A DNA stretch of 64,000 nt from contig CAWHOS010000009.1 in the NCBI GenBank assembly GCA_963831105.1, positions 1 through 64,000 of the forward strand, read 5' to 3'. A program made the position numbers and the translations under genes. Position 1 is the stretch's first letter, and each line of letters opens with the position of its first letter. A model generated the notes under the pieces. It was not told where the DNA came from and ran no database searches. It saw nothing but the letters and a program-made list of their open reading frames with translations. This stretch comes from DATFQI01 sp963831105. GTDB lineage: Bacteria > Actinomycetota > Thermoleophilia > Solirubrobacterales > Solirubrobacteraceae. Shown piece after piece: positions 27,381 to 39,941 of the stretch.

Positions 27381-30018
27381 ATGGCGATGACCACCGACGA
27401 GATCCGCGAGCGCTACCTGTCCTTCTTCGAGGAGCGCGATCACAAGCGCCTGCCCTCGTTCCCGCTGATCCCGCCCGCCAGCGACACCTCGACGCTGCTG
27501 ATCATCGCCGGCATGCAGCCGCTCAAGCCGTGGCTGAGCGGCCGCGAGCGCCCGCCGCACGTGCGCCTGACCGACGCCCAGAAGGTCTTCCGCACGCCGG
27601 ACATCGAGGAGGTCGGCTCGACCTCGAGGCACCTGACCTTCTTCGAGATGATGGGCAACTTCTCGATCGGCGACTACTTCAAGCCGGAGGCGGCCCGCTT
27701 CGCGTGGGACCTCTCGATCGAGGGCTTCGGCCTGAACCCCGACGACATCTGGGTGACGGTCTTCGAGGGCGACCTGAAGCTCGGCATCGGCCTCGACGAA
27801 GAGGCGGTCGACGCGTGGCTGGAGATCGGCGTTCCGCGCGAGCGGATCGTGCCGTGCAACCGCAAGGAGAACTTCTGGGAGTCGGGCCCGACCGGCCTCT
27901 GCGGTCCGTGCTCTGAGCTCTACCTCGACCGCGGCCTGGACTTCGGCAAGGCCGACGATCTGCCGGGCGGCGACAACGAGCGCTTCATGGAGTACTGGAA
28001 CCTCGTGTTCATGCAGTACGACCAGGACCCGCGCAACACGCTGACGCCGCTCCCGGCCAAGAACATCGACACCGGGCTGGGGCTGGAGCGGCTCGCGTCG
28101 CTGCTGCAGGGCGTGCCGAGCGTGTTCGAGACCGACGCCTTCCGGCCGCTGGTCGGCCTGGGGGAGGAGCTCAGCGGCCGCGGCTACGGCACCGACTTCC
28201 CGACGGACCGCGCGCTGCGGATCCTCGCCGACCACGCGCGCGGCATGAGCTTCCTGCTCGCGGACGGCGTCGTGCCCTCCAACGAGGGCCGCGGCTACCC
28301 GCTGCGGCGGATCATGCGCCGGGCGATCGTGCAGGGCCGCCGGCTCGGCATCGAGGGCCAGATCCTCACGCCGTTCGCGGCCCGCGTGCGCGACGTGATG
28401 GGCAGCGCCTATCCGGAGCTGGCCCAGCAGGCGGAGACGATCGAGATGTGGCTCGGGCGCGAGGAGGAGCAGTTCACGCGCACGATCGAGCAGGGCACGC
28501 GGCTGCTCAACGATCACATCGCGCGCGCCAAGGATCGCGGGCTGGAGGGCATCGGCGCCGAGGAGGCCTTCCAGCTGCACGACACCTACGGCTTCCCGTT
28601 CGAGCTGACCGCGGAGCTCGCGGCCGAGCAGGACATGGGCGTCGACGAGGCCGGCTTCGAGCGCGAGATGGAGGTGGCCCGCTCGCGGGCGCGCTCCGCG
28701 GGCGGGCGCGTGGTGGCGGACGGGGGAGCGCGCGAGGCGATCGAGGCGTTCGCCTCCGGCGCCGGCTTCACGACCGAGTTCACGGGCTACGAGACGACCG
28801 AGCAGGCGACCGCGGTGGGCGCGATCGCCTTCCAGGACGGCCAGGTGCTGGCCAAGCTGGTCGAGTCGCCGTTCTACGCCACGGGCGGCGGCCAGGTCGC
28901 CGACGTCGGCGAGATCCAGCGCGAGGCGGGCGGTGGCACGGCGCGCGTGATCGACGTGATCCGCCTCGGCGACGACCAGGCGCTCGTGCTCGAGCCCCTG
29001 CGCGGCGAGCTGATGGAGGGCGAGCGGGTCGTGGCCACCGTCGACGCGGCGGCGCGCCGCGCCACGCAGGCCAACCACACCGCGACGCACCTGCTGCACG
29101 CGGCGCTGCGCGCGCGCCTCGGCGGCCACGTGCGCCAGGCCGGCTCCTACGTGGGCCCGGACAAGCTGCGCTTCGACTTCACGCACGGCGGGCCGCTGTC
29201 CGACGAGGACCGCGCCTGGGTCGAGGATCGCGTCAACGCGCAGATCCTCGCCAACGATCCCGTGCGCGCGCTCACCACGACGCTCGACGAGGCGCGCGCG
29301 CTCGGCGCGATGGCGCTGTTCGGCGAGAAGTACGGCGACGTCGTGCGGATGGTCGAGATCGGCGACGGGCAGTGGTCGCGCGAGCTGTGCGGCGGCACGC
29401 ACGTGCGCTCGACGGCCGAGATCGGCGTCTTCAAGCTCACGACGGAGACCTCGAGCGCGGCCAACGTGCGCCGGATCGAGGCGGTCACCGGGCCCGGTCG
29501 CGATCGAGACGCTGCGCCGCCACGACCGGCTCCTGCACGACGCCGCGGTGGCGCTGCGCACCGCGCCAGAGAACGTGGCGGACGTCGCCGCGGAGCGCGA
29601 GGCCGAGCGGCGCGCGCTGCTCAAGGGCGCCAAGACCGCCGGCGCGGTCGACGACAAGATCGGCGAGGTCGTCGAGCTCGACGGCGTGCGCGCGGCGTTC
29701 GAGCTGCGCGACCTCGGCGACCCGAAGGCGCTGCCCGACCTCGCGGACCGGATGAAGAACCAGCTCGGCGACCCCGGCGTCGTGGTGCTGGGCGCGGGCG
29801 GCGAGGGCAAGGCGAGCCTGCTCGTGGCGGCCACGCCCGGCGCGGTCGAGCGCGGCGTGAAGGCCGGCGACATCGTCAAGGTCGCGGCGAAGGTGGTCGG
29901 CGGCGGTGGCGGCGGCCGCGACACGATGGCCCAGGCCGGCGGCAAGCAGCCCGAGAAGCTGCCCGAGGCGCTCGCCGCCGCGCGCGCCGAGATCGAGCGC
30001 GCGCTCGGCGTGCAGTGA
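27381..30018 (+). CDS. alaS: Alanyl-tRNA synthetase (one frameshift)
   Basis: This is the essential class II synthetase for Ala, with editing. The catalytic domain opens RYLSFFEERDHKRLPSFPLI, followed by the motif region HLTFFEMMGNFSIGDYFK and GLGLERLASLLQG. The editing domain has zinc ligands in HTATHLLHAAL and CGGTHV. The C-Ala domain (GVVVLGAGGEGKASLLVAA, then a Gly-rich GGGGGGRDTMAQAGG) ends the protein. One +1 insertion near 29496 separates editing and C-terminal parts; the span is one base over whole codons, giving 878 residues. ATG 27381 sits about 15 bases after TAGACT, a possible -10 element, so the leader is short. Confidence 0.95.
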
Positions 30019-30432
30019 CCGGGCGCGTACTCGCGCTCGACTACGGCAGCGCCCGCTGCGGGGCCGCCGTCAGCGACCCGACGGGCACGCTGGCCACGCC
30101 GCTGGAGCCCGTCCTGCGGCCCGGCACCCGCAAGGGCTTCGCGCCGCGTGGTCGCGCTCGCCGCCGAGCTCGGCGCAGAGCGGATCCTCGTCGGGCTGCC
30201 CGTGTCGCTCTCGGGCGCCGACTCGGCCCAGACGGAGGAGACGCGGGCGTTCGCGGAGCGCCTGCAGCGCGCCGTGCAGGTCCCCGTGGAGCTGTATGAC
30301 GAGCGATTCACGACCCGGCTGGCCGGTCGGGCCGGGGGTTCGGCCTCGCTGGACTCGCGCGCGGCGGCGGTCCTGCTCGACGAATGGTTGACGGTCTTCG
30401 GACATCTGCCGATAGAAGGGACGACGGACTGA
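30015..30432 (+). CDS. ruvX: Putative pre-16S rRNA nuclease YqgF/RuvX (one frameshift)
   Basis: This RNase H-fold nuclease is implicated in 16S rRNA 5' maturation. GTG 30015 overlaps the alaS stop. VLALDYGSARCGAAVSDP holds the first catalytic Asp, AERILVGLPVSLSGADS the central strand, VELYDERFTT the catalytic Glu and LDSRAAAVLLDEWL the last Asp. A +1 C near 30146 splits it; the span is one base over whole codons and the corrected protein has 138 residues, normal for YqgF. alaS-ruvX-mltG-aroE is a conserved actinobacterial order. Confidence 0.9.
30408..30415 (+). promoter_or_regulatory. Isolated GCCGATAG element upstream of the PAS-coiled-coil gene
   Basis: GCCGATAG lies 39 bases before ATG 30454. 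The position 15 bases upstream is TTGAC, not TYAAG, so only the -10 half of the sigma-28 pattern is present. Confidence 0.25.
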
Positions 30433-30453
30433 CTTCCCCCCTTCGGAGACCGA

Positions 30454-33400
30454 ATGAGCACGCACATCAGCAGTGGCGCCGACGAGGTTCTCGCCTCGAC
30501 GGCCGAGAGCGGACCTGTGGATCCGCTCGACGCGCTGCTGGGGCAGATCGTCGGGGGCTACTTCGTCCTCACCGACGGCCAGGGCTCGGTCTCCAAGTGG
30601 TCCGAGCCGGCCGAGCTGCTGTTCGGCCGCCCGGCCCAGGAGATCCTCGGCCAGTCGTTCTTCGGGACGCTGCTGGACCCGGCGCTCAGCCGCTGACGCG
30701 CAGTCCTGGAAGGCGTTCCTGGAGAACGGCGACCCGCCGACCGTCCCCGGCCGCGTGGCCGTGGAGGGCATGCACGCCGCCGGCCACCGCTTCCCGATCG
30801 AGGCCGTCTTCGTCCCCGTCAAGCTCGACGAGGGCTTCGACTTCTCGCTGTTCCTCGAGGACCTCGGCTTCGAGCTGCCGCTGAACCTGATGCTGCTGCG
30901 CATGCGCCAGCAGCACCCGGTCGTCGTGCGCGCGCTCGGCAAGGCGATCGAGGCCGAGCCGCAGCCCTGGGAGGGCTGGCGCACCGCCGGCACGCTCGTC
31001 GTCTTCCGCCCGACCGAGCCGACCCCGTGGATCGAGGAGGAGCTCGCCGCCCGCGAGGCCGCCCGCGCCGAGCAGGACGACGAACCTCGAGGACCGTCTC
31101 ACCAACCACGACCCCGGCGTCCAGGGCAGCTCCGTCCGCGACCTCGACGACGCGGCCGCCGTGGTGGCGCGCCTGCTGTCGGCGATGGAGCGCATCGACG
31201 ACCTCGAGCGGATGGCCCAGGCGCTGCCCGCCCAGGTCCAGGAGGCCCGCCGCGACGTCGACGCCAGCCGCGCCCGCGCGGAGGCCGCCGAGCGCGAGGC
31301 CGCGCGCCTGCGCTCCGACCTCGAGCGCGCCGTCACCGACATCAAGCAGGGCGGCAACGACCAGCAGCACCTCGAGCTGCTGGCGCGCATGGAGCGCCTG
31401 GAGCGCGCGCGCCTCGACGAGGACGCCGCCCGCGCCTCCGCGCTGAAGGCCGCCGAGGCCGGCCGCGCCGAGCTCGCCCAGCGCCTGGAGCGCGCCGAGG
31501 CCGACCGCGCCCGCGCCGCCGAGGCGATCGAGGGCCGCGTCGCCACCGCCGTCGCCGAGGCCCAGCGCCGCGCCGAGGAGGCGATCGAGGAGGCCCGCAG
31601 CCGCGCCGACAGCGCCCGCAGCTCCTTCGAGTCGCGCATCATCGAGCTCGAGAAGCTCCGCAGCGGCGACGCCGAGGCCCAGCAGAACGACCTGGTCGCC
31701 CAGCTCGAGCGCGTCCGCGCCGAGCACGAGGAGGCCGTCCAGGCCGCCCGCCACGAGCTCGCCGAGACGCTCGAGGGCATCGAGCGCGACCGCGAGCGCG
31801 ACGCCGAGGCCGCCCGCGCCGAGCTGCGCGCCGCGCTCGAGCGCGTCGAGCTCGTCCAGCGCGAGTCCGACGCCCTGCGCGAGCAGCTGACGCAGATGAC
31901 CGTCGAGCGCCACGAGGCCGAGGGCCTCGCGGGCGAGGAGCGCCGCCGCCTGGCCGAGCTCCAGCGCGCGGCGGACGACGCTGCCAAGCGCATCGACGCC
32001 CTGCGCGAGGGCGCCGACGCCCTGCGCGACGAGGCCAAGGCCGAGGTCGCCGAGCTGCGCGCGCTCGTCACCGAGCTGCAGGAGACCGCGGGCCCCGCGG
32101 CCGAGGTCGAGGAGCTGCGCGCCGCCGCCGGCGAGCTGCGCAGCGCCCAGGCCGAGCTCCAGGAGCGCGTCGAGGCTCAGCTCGCCGAGCTGCGCTCCGG
32201 CTCCGGCAGCGACCTCGAGGAGCTGCGCTCCGCCGCCGAGGCGCTGCGCGCCGAGCAGGAGTCCGCCGCCGCCGAGGTCGCCGAGCGGCTCGCCGCGCTG
32301 CAGGCCGACGCCGGCACCGACGTCACCGAGGTCCGCCGCACCGTCGAGGCGCTGCAGGCCGCCCAGCAGGAGCTGGCCGGCCGGCTCGAGTCGCTCTCCA
32401 GCGGCGGCGAGGCCGTCGAGGAGCTGCGCCGGGCCCAGGAGGAGCTCGCCGAGCGCAACCTCGAGATCCTGCGCGCGCAGGACGACTTCGCCCAGCGCCA
32501 CGAGGAGGTCGTGCAGGCGCAGGCCGAGATGGCGCGCCGCCACGACGAGCTCTCCGGCGCCGCCGACGAGCTGCGCGGCGCCCAGGAGTCGCTCGCCGCG
32601 CTCCAGGAGCAGGTCAACGCCGAGCAGGGCGAGCGCGAGAAGTTCCGCGCCTCCACCGAGACCGCCCTGGCGCAGCTCGCCGAGGTCCGCGCCGCGCTGC
32701 ACGAGCACGCGTCCTCGATCTCCGTCCAGCTGCCCTCCGACGCCGTCGAGCGCGACGAGCTCAGCGCCCGCGTGGCCGAGCTGCGCGGCGAGATCGCCGC
32801 CGCCGTCGGCACGGCCAAGGCCGAGACCGAGGCGCTGCAGGCGCGCCTGGCCGCCGCCGAGGGCGTCGCCGCCCGCGTCGACGCCGTCGAGGCCGCCACC
32901 GCCGAGGCCGGCCGCACGCTGGACCGCGTGGCCGAGGCCTCCGAGGCAGCCCACACCCGCCTGGAGCAGATCGCCGGCACGACCGACGGCCTGGCGACGC
33001 GCGTCGCCGGCGTCGAGGCGCTGACCGACGGCCTCGCCACCCGCGAGGACATCGACGCCGTCCGCGACGCCGCCAAGGGCGCCGAGGCGCGGACCGCTGC
33101 CCGTCTGGACGAGGTCGCCGCCGAGGCCGACGCCGCCCGCCGCGCCGCGGCCGAGATGGTCGCCGCCGGCCAGGAGATCGCCGCCCGGCTCGACGAGGCC
33201 GCCCAGGCCGAGGACGAGCTCGCGAAGCGCGTCGAGGCCGTCGCCGCCGACGCCGCGGCCGCCCGCGCCGGTGTCGCCGGCGCCTCAGAGGAAGCCGGCC
33301 AGGCGCTCGCCGCCGCCCGCGACGCCGCCGAGCGCGTCGCCGAGCTGGACGCGAGCACCGCCAACGTGCTCTCCGACGTGCGCGCCGTGCGCGGCAGCGT

Positions 33401-34743
33401 CGACGAGGCCGCCACGCTCGCCCGCACCGCCCAGGAGGCCGGCGCCGCCGCTCGCGCCGACGCCGAGGAGCTGCGCGGCGCCGTCGGCCGCGTCGCCGGG
33501 GAGCTGCAGGTCGCCCGCGGCGAGCTCGAGCGCGCCGGCACGGAGGCGCTCGGCGCCCGCCAGGCCGCCTCGACCGCCCAGGAGGCCGCCTCCGCCGCGC
33601 GCGAGGACGCCGGCCGCGCCCGCGAGGAGAGCGCCGCTCTGCGCCGCGAGGTCGAGACCGGCCGCGAGAAGCTGGGCACGATCGGCTCGAGCGTCGAGCG
33701 GCTGACCGAGTCCGCCGCGAGCGCCGCCCACACCGCCGACGCCGCCCACGCCGAGGCCACCGCCGCCCGCCGCACCGGCAAGGAGCTCACGCAGCTCGTC
33801 GCCGAGCTCGACCAGAAGGCGAGCACGCTGCGCAGCGAGATGGGCTCCGGGCGCGATCGCCTGCAGGCGCTCGACGCGTCCGTCGACCAGCTCGGCCAGG
33901 CGTCGATGCTCGCCGTCCAAGGACGCGCAGGCCGCCAAGGCCGCCGTCGACGCCCAGGGCACCGAGCTGCGCACGGAGATCGCCGAGGTCCGCAAGATCG
34001 CCGAGAAGGCCCAGAGCGGGATCGACGCGATCCTCGCCGAGGTCGCGCTCGTGCGCTCCCAGACCGAGCGCGTGATCTCCGACGCCGACAGCAACCGCGA
34101 CACCGTGCGCGCCGGCGAGCAGCGCATCGAGGCGATGGCCGCCGAGGTCACCTTCGCGCTCAAGAGCCTCGAGGAGATCAAGGCGGGCCTGACCTCCGCC
34201 GGCCAGGCCGCCGTGATCGCGCGCCGCGAGGCCGAGCAGGCCAAGAAGGCCGCGCAGAACGCGGGCGAGGGCTCCAAGGACAACGTCACCGAGGTCTTCG
34301 CCCAGCTGCTCGGGCTCGCCGCCAAGAAGGGCAACAGCGGCATCCACCGGCGTCCCTCCAACCCCGCCACGAAGAAGCCCGGACCCACCAAGCGCGAGCC
34401 CCGGCACGGCTTCGACGACGTCCCCAAGCCGATGGCCACGCTGTCGCTCGAAGGCAAGTTCCGCGAGCTCAACCCTCCGTTTGCCAAACTGGTCGGCTAT
34501 CAGGAGCACGAGTTCGGCAAGGCGGCCTGGCCGTCGCCGCACGACCGCTCCGTGTACGAGCAGCAGCAGGAGCAGCTGTCACAGCTGGCTTCGGGGGAGA
34601 TCGAATCGGTGACCGTGCAGAGCACATACATGCACGGCCAGGGCCTGATGGTTCCGGTCGTCGGCAAGCTGAGCGTCGTGCCCGGCGAGGACGGCCTGCC
34701 CCTTCACCTGCTGCTGGAGGCTGAGGACCGGCACACCCACTAG
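30454..34743 (+). CDS. Giant PAS - coiled-coil - PAS protein
   Basis: Corrected for three +1 errors (near 30694, 31085 and 33918) the gene encodes about 1428 residues. The N-terminus is PAS-like (VGGYFVLTDGQGSVSKWSEP AELLFGRPAQEILGQSF ... HRFPIEAVFVPV). Then about 1050 residues of almost unbroken coiled coil rich in Ala, Glu and Arg, and a C-terminal PAS domain (ATLSLEGKFRELNPPFAKLV GYQEHEFGKAAWPSPHDRSV). No transmembrane segment, kinase, GGDEF or EAL motif is visible. It sits between ruvX and mltG, two genes from pilB. A sensory scaffold for polar or division machinery, or for the pilus, is plausible but unproven. Confidence 0.75.
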
Positions 34744-36184
34744 TTGGCGCGACCGACCGACGAACGCACGCCGGAGGAGCGCGCCGCCGCGGCAGCGGAG
34801 CGTGCCGCCCGCCGCGCCCAGCGCGGCGGCGACGGCCCCTCCTCCGCGCCGCCACCCGAGACCTTCGCCGGCAACGCCGCGCCCGCGCCCCGCGCGCTCG
34901 ACCCCGAGCCGCTGCCTGAGCCGGAGCCGGAGCCCCAGATCGCGGCGCGCGAGCCCGACCCCGAGCCCGCGCCGCTGGAGGAGGAGCCGTTCGCGGACGA
35001 TGCGCTCGCGGAGCCCGAGTCGGAGCCCGCTCCGCCCGCCGCGCCTCGTAGGGTGTCCCCGATGGCCACCCGCGCCCAACGTCGCCCGCCGCGCCGACCG
35101 CCCCCGCCGCGGCGGCGCCAGCCGGCCCCGCGCGGGCGTGCGAGCCATGGCGGCCACGCCGGCCGCCGGATCGTCGCGCTGGTGGCGATCGTGCTGCTCG
35201 CCATCGCGCTGTACGCGCTCAACGCGACCTTCCAGCCGTTCCACGGCGACGGGGAGGGCGCCGTCCAGGTCAAGGTGCCCGAGGGCGCCAACGCCGGCAA
35301 GATCGGCTCGCTGCTCGAGGAGCGCGGCGTGGTCGGCTCGTCGACGTTCTTCCAGGTCAACGCGACCGTCACCGGCCGCCGCGGCAAGCTGCGCCCGGGC
35401 GACTACACGCTGCTGAAGGGCATGTCCAACGGCGCGGCGATCGACGCGCTGGTCGCGGGGCCCGAAGGCGAAGGTGGTCAAGACCGTCAACGTGACCGTG
35501 CCGGAGGGCCTCTCGATCCGCGAGGCCGCCCCGACCGTCGACAAGGGCCCGCTGCGCGGCTCCTACCTCAAGGCCGCCCGCAGCGCCCGCACGCTGCGCA
35601 AGATCCGCGAGCTCGGCGCGCCGCGCGGCACGCGCACCGCCGAGGGCTTCCTGTTCCCGGCCACCTACACGCTGCTGGCCGACGCCCCCGCCCGCAACCT
35701 CGTGGACCGCCAGCTCAAGACGTTCGGCGAGAACATGGACAAGGTCGACATGTCCTACGCCAAGAAGAAGAACCTGACGCGCTACGACGTGCTGATCATC
35801 GCCTCGATGGTCGAGCGCGAGGCGCAGCTCGACCGCGAGCGCCCGCTCGTGTCGGCGGTCATCTACAACCGCCTCAAGGACGGCATGACGCTCGGGATCG
35901 ACGCCACGATCCGCTACTACGAGAACAACTGGGCGCGCCCGCTGCGCGTGTCCGAGCTCGAGCGCGACAGCCCCTACAACACGCGCCTGAACCGCGGCCT
36001 GCCGCCGACGCCGATCGGCAACCCCGGCCTGGCCTCGATCAAGGCGGCCGCCAACCCGGCGCGCGGCAAGGACTACCTGTTCTACGTGCGCAAGCCGGGC
36101 GACTCGGGCGAGCACGCGTTCTCCTCCACGGACGCGCAGTTCCAGCGCGACGTGGCGAAGTACCAGGCCTCACGCGAGCCCTGA
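34744..36184 (+). CDS. mltG: Endolytic murein transglycosylase MltG (one frameshift)
   Basis: This enzyme cleaves nascent glycan strands at the membrane. TTG 34744 follows the previous stop directly; a later in-frame ATG (35061) is possible. The first 130 residues are a Pro/Glu/Arg-rich cytoplasmic region, then one transmembrane segment (RIVALVAIVLLAIALYALNA), a LysM-like part (GDYTLLKGMSNGAAIDAL) and the YceG domain. In that domain TAEGFLFPATYTLL, IIASMVEREAQL (catalytic Glu) and VIYNRLKDGMTLGIDATI are diagnostic. A +1 insertion near 35468 (CCC|AAG read as CCCGAAG) breaks the frame; 479 residues corrected. Confidence 0.9.
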
Positions 36185-36987
36185 TGCTGTACGGGGTGTG
36201 CGGCTGGCCGGTCGCCCACTCGCGCTCGCCCGTCATGCACGAGGCGGCGTACGCGGCGCTGGGCCTGGAGGGCTGGCGCTACCTGAAGCTGCCGCTGCCG
36301 CCGGAGCTGTTCGCCGAGGCCGTGCGCGCGCTGCCCGCCGCGGGCTTCCGCGGGGTCAACGTGACGATCCCGCACAAGGAGGCGGCGCTCGCGCTGGCGA
36401 GCGAGGCCAGCGATGCCGCGCGCGAGATCGGCGCCGCCAACACGCTCACGTTCGAGCGGGAAGGCGCCATCCATGCCGACAACACCGACGCGCCCGGACT
36501 GATCGCGGCGCTGGGGGAGACGTGGGCTCCGGCCGGCCGCAGGGTGCTCGTGCTCGGCGCCGGCGGGGCCGGCCGGGCGGCCGTCTGGGCGCTCGTGCGC
36601 GCCGGTGCGGCCGACGTGGCGGTCTGGAACCGCACGCCCGAGCGCGCTCGCGCGCTGGCCGATCAGCTCGGCGCCCGCGCCGTCGAGCGCCCGGAGGAGG
36701 CCGAGATCGTCGTCAACTGCACGTCGGTCGGGCTGGGGGATCGAAGCTGCCCCGTTCAAGGCACTACCCCTGCAGGCCGATAGCTTGGGTGCCGGAAGCT
36801 GCGTGGTGGACATGGTCTACCGGGACGGCGGGACGCGACTCCTCGAAGCGGCAAGAACACGAGGAGCCGACGTGATCGACGGTCTGGAGATCCTGGTCGC
36901 CCAGGGCGCTGCGTCATTCGAACGCTGGACCGGACGAACGGCCCCTCGACAGGCGATGCGGGCGGCCGTAGGAGCCATCGCCAGCAC

Positions 36988-36991
<4 letters not shown>
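36184..36991 (+). CDS. aroE: Shikimate dehydrogenase (one frameshift)
   Basis: This enzyme reduces 3-dehydroshikimate to shikimate. GWPVAHSRSPVMHEAAY binds shikimate, NVTIPHKEAAL holds the catalytic Lys, ADNTDAPGL the catalytic Asp, VLGAGGAGRA the dinucleotide loop, and NCTSVGL the conserved turn. One extra G in a five-G run near 36740 shifts the frame; corrected, 268 residues. ATG 36184 overlaps the mltG stop. The 3' part of the gene contains the pilB promoter. Chorismate genes aroC, aroKB and aroQ are at the other end of the window. Confidence 0.93.
36756..36783 (+). promoter_or_regulatory. Sigma-28 (FliA/WhiG)-type promoter of pilB-pilT-pilC, inside aroE
   Basis: TCAAG at 36756-36760, 15 bases, GCCGATAG at 36776-36783. 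The same spacing and sequence recur at four other pilus transcription units. Transcription would begin near 36790 and leave an approximately 200-base leader to pilB. Confidence 0.65.
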
Positions 36992-38808
<1,817 letters not shown>

Positions 38809-38858
38809 GGTCCAGACCCCGCTTCAGGAACCGCGCCGCGGTGCCGATGTAGAGGTCG

Positions 38859-39941
38859 ATGAACTTCGACTTCTCCGACATCCTCATCGAGGTCGTAAAG
38901 CAGAAGGCCTCCGACCTTCACCTCACCGCCGGCACGCCGCCCATGATCCGCCAGAAGGGCGCGCTGGTCCCCCTGGAGGGGATGCCGAAGCTCACGCCGA
39001 CGGACACGCGGGAGATCATCTACGCGATCCTCAACTCCTCGCAGCGCCAGCGCCTGGAGACCGATTGGCAGATCGACTTCGCCTACTCGGTTCCCGGTCA
39101 CGGCCGCTTCCGCGTCAACTCGTACTTCCAGCGCGGCACGCTCGCCGCCGCCTTCCGCCTGATCCCCTCCGAGACGGTGCCGCTCGAGAAGCTCGGCATG
39201 CCGCCCGTCATCCGCACCTTCGCCAAGAAGCCGCGCGGGCTCGTGCTCGTCACGGGTCCCACGGGCTCGGGCAAGTCGACGACGCTGGCCTCGATCATCA
39301 ACGAGATCAACGAGACGCGCGACGAGCACATCCTCACCATCGAGGACCCGATCGAGTTCCTGCACAACCACAAGAAGTGCATCGTCAACCAGCGTGAGCT
39401 GGGGGCGGACGCGCCGTCCTTCGCGCTCGGCCTCAAGGCCGCGCTGCGCCAGGACCCCGACGTGATCCTCGTCGGCGAGATGCGCGACATGGAGACGATC
39501 GGCACGGCCCTGACCGCGGCCGAGACCGGGCACCTCGTCTTCGCCACGCTGCACACCCAGGACGCGCCGCAGACCGTGGACCGCATCATCGACGTCTTCC
39601 CGCCGGCCCAGCAGGGTCAGGTGCGCGCCCAGCTGGCCATCGGCCTCCAGGGCATCGTGACCCAGACCCTGATCCCGACCGCTGACGGCGTCGGCCGCTG
39701 CGTCGCGGCCGAGGTGCTCGTCCCGACCCCGGGCGTGCGCAACCTGATCCGCGAGGGCAAGACGCATCAGATCTACTCGCTGATCCAGACGGGTGGCCAG
39801 CACGGCATGCAGACGATGGACGCCTCGCTCGCCAGCCTCGTCCGCCAGGGCCGGATCACCATGGCCGCGGCCGAGTCGCGCGCCTCCGAGCCCGCCGAGA
39901 TGCGCAAGCTCATCGAGTCGCTCGAGCTGGTGGCCGCCTGA
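38859..39941 (+). CDS. pilT: Type IV pilus retraction ATPase PilT
   Basis: This is the retraction motor of the T4P. ASDLHLTAGTPPMIR opens the N-terminal domain; Walker A VTGPTGSGKSTTL, Asp box LTIEDPIEFLHNHKK, Walker B VILVGEMRDMET and His box FATLHTQDAPQTVDRI follow, then the PilT-type C-terminal GRCVAAEVLVPTPGVRNLIR. 360 residues, no zinc motif, as expected for PilT. Its presence predicts retractile pili, twitching or DNA uptake. It overlaps pilC by ATGTC/TGATG. A degenerate GCCGATGT lies upstream near 38838, too weak to call as a promoter. Confidence 0.95.
   Translation: MNFDFSDILIEVVKQKASDLHLTAGTPPMIRQKGALVPLEGMPKLTPTDTREIIYAILNSSQRQRLETDWQIDFAYSVPGHGRFRVNSYFQRGTLAAAFRLIPSETVPLEKLGMPPVIRTFAKKPRGLVLVTGPTGSGKSTTLASIINEINETRDEHILTIEDPIEFLHNHKKCIVNQRELGADAPSFALGLKAALRQDPDVILVGEMRDMETIGTALTAAETGHLVFATLHTQDAPQTVDRIIDVFPPAQQGQVRAQLAIGLQGIVTQTLIPTADGVGRCVAAEVLVPTPGVRNLIREGKTHQIYSLIQTGGQHGMQTMDASLASLVRQGRITMAAAESRASEPAEMRKLIESLELVAA

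Noticed and set aside
38830..38858. GCCGATGT before pilT as a separate sigma-28 promoter
   Set aside because: The -10 has lost the ATA core and the upstream TTCAG is a poor match; pilT follows pilB by 50 bases and is more simply co-transcribed.
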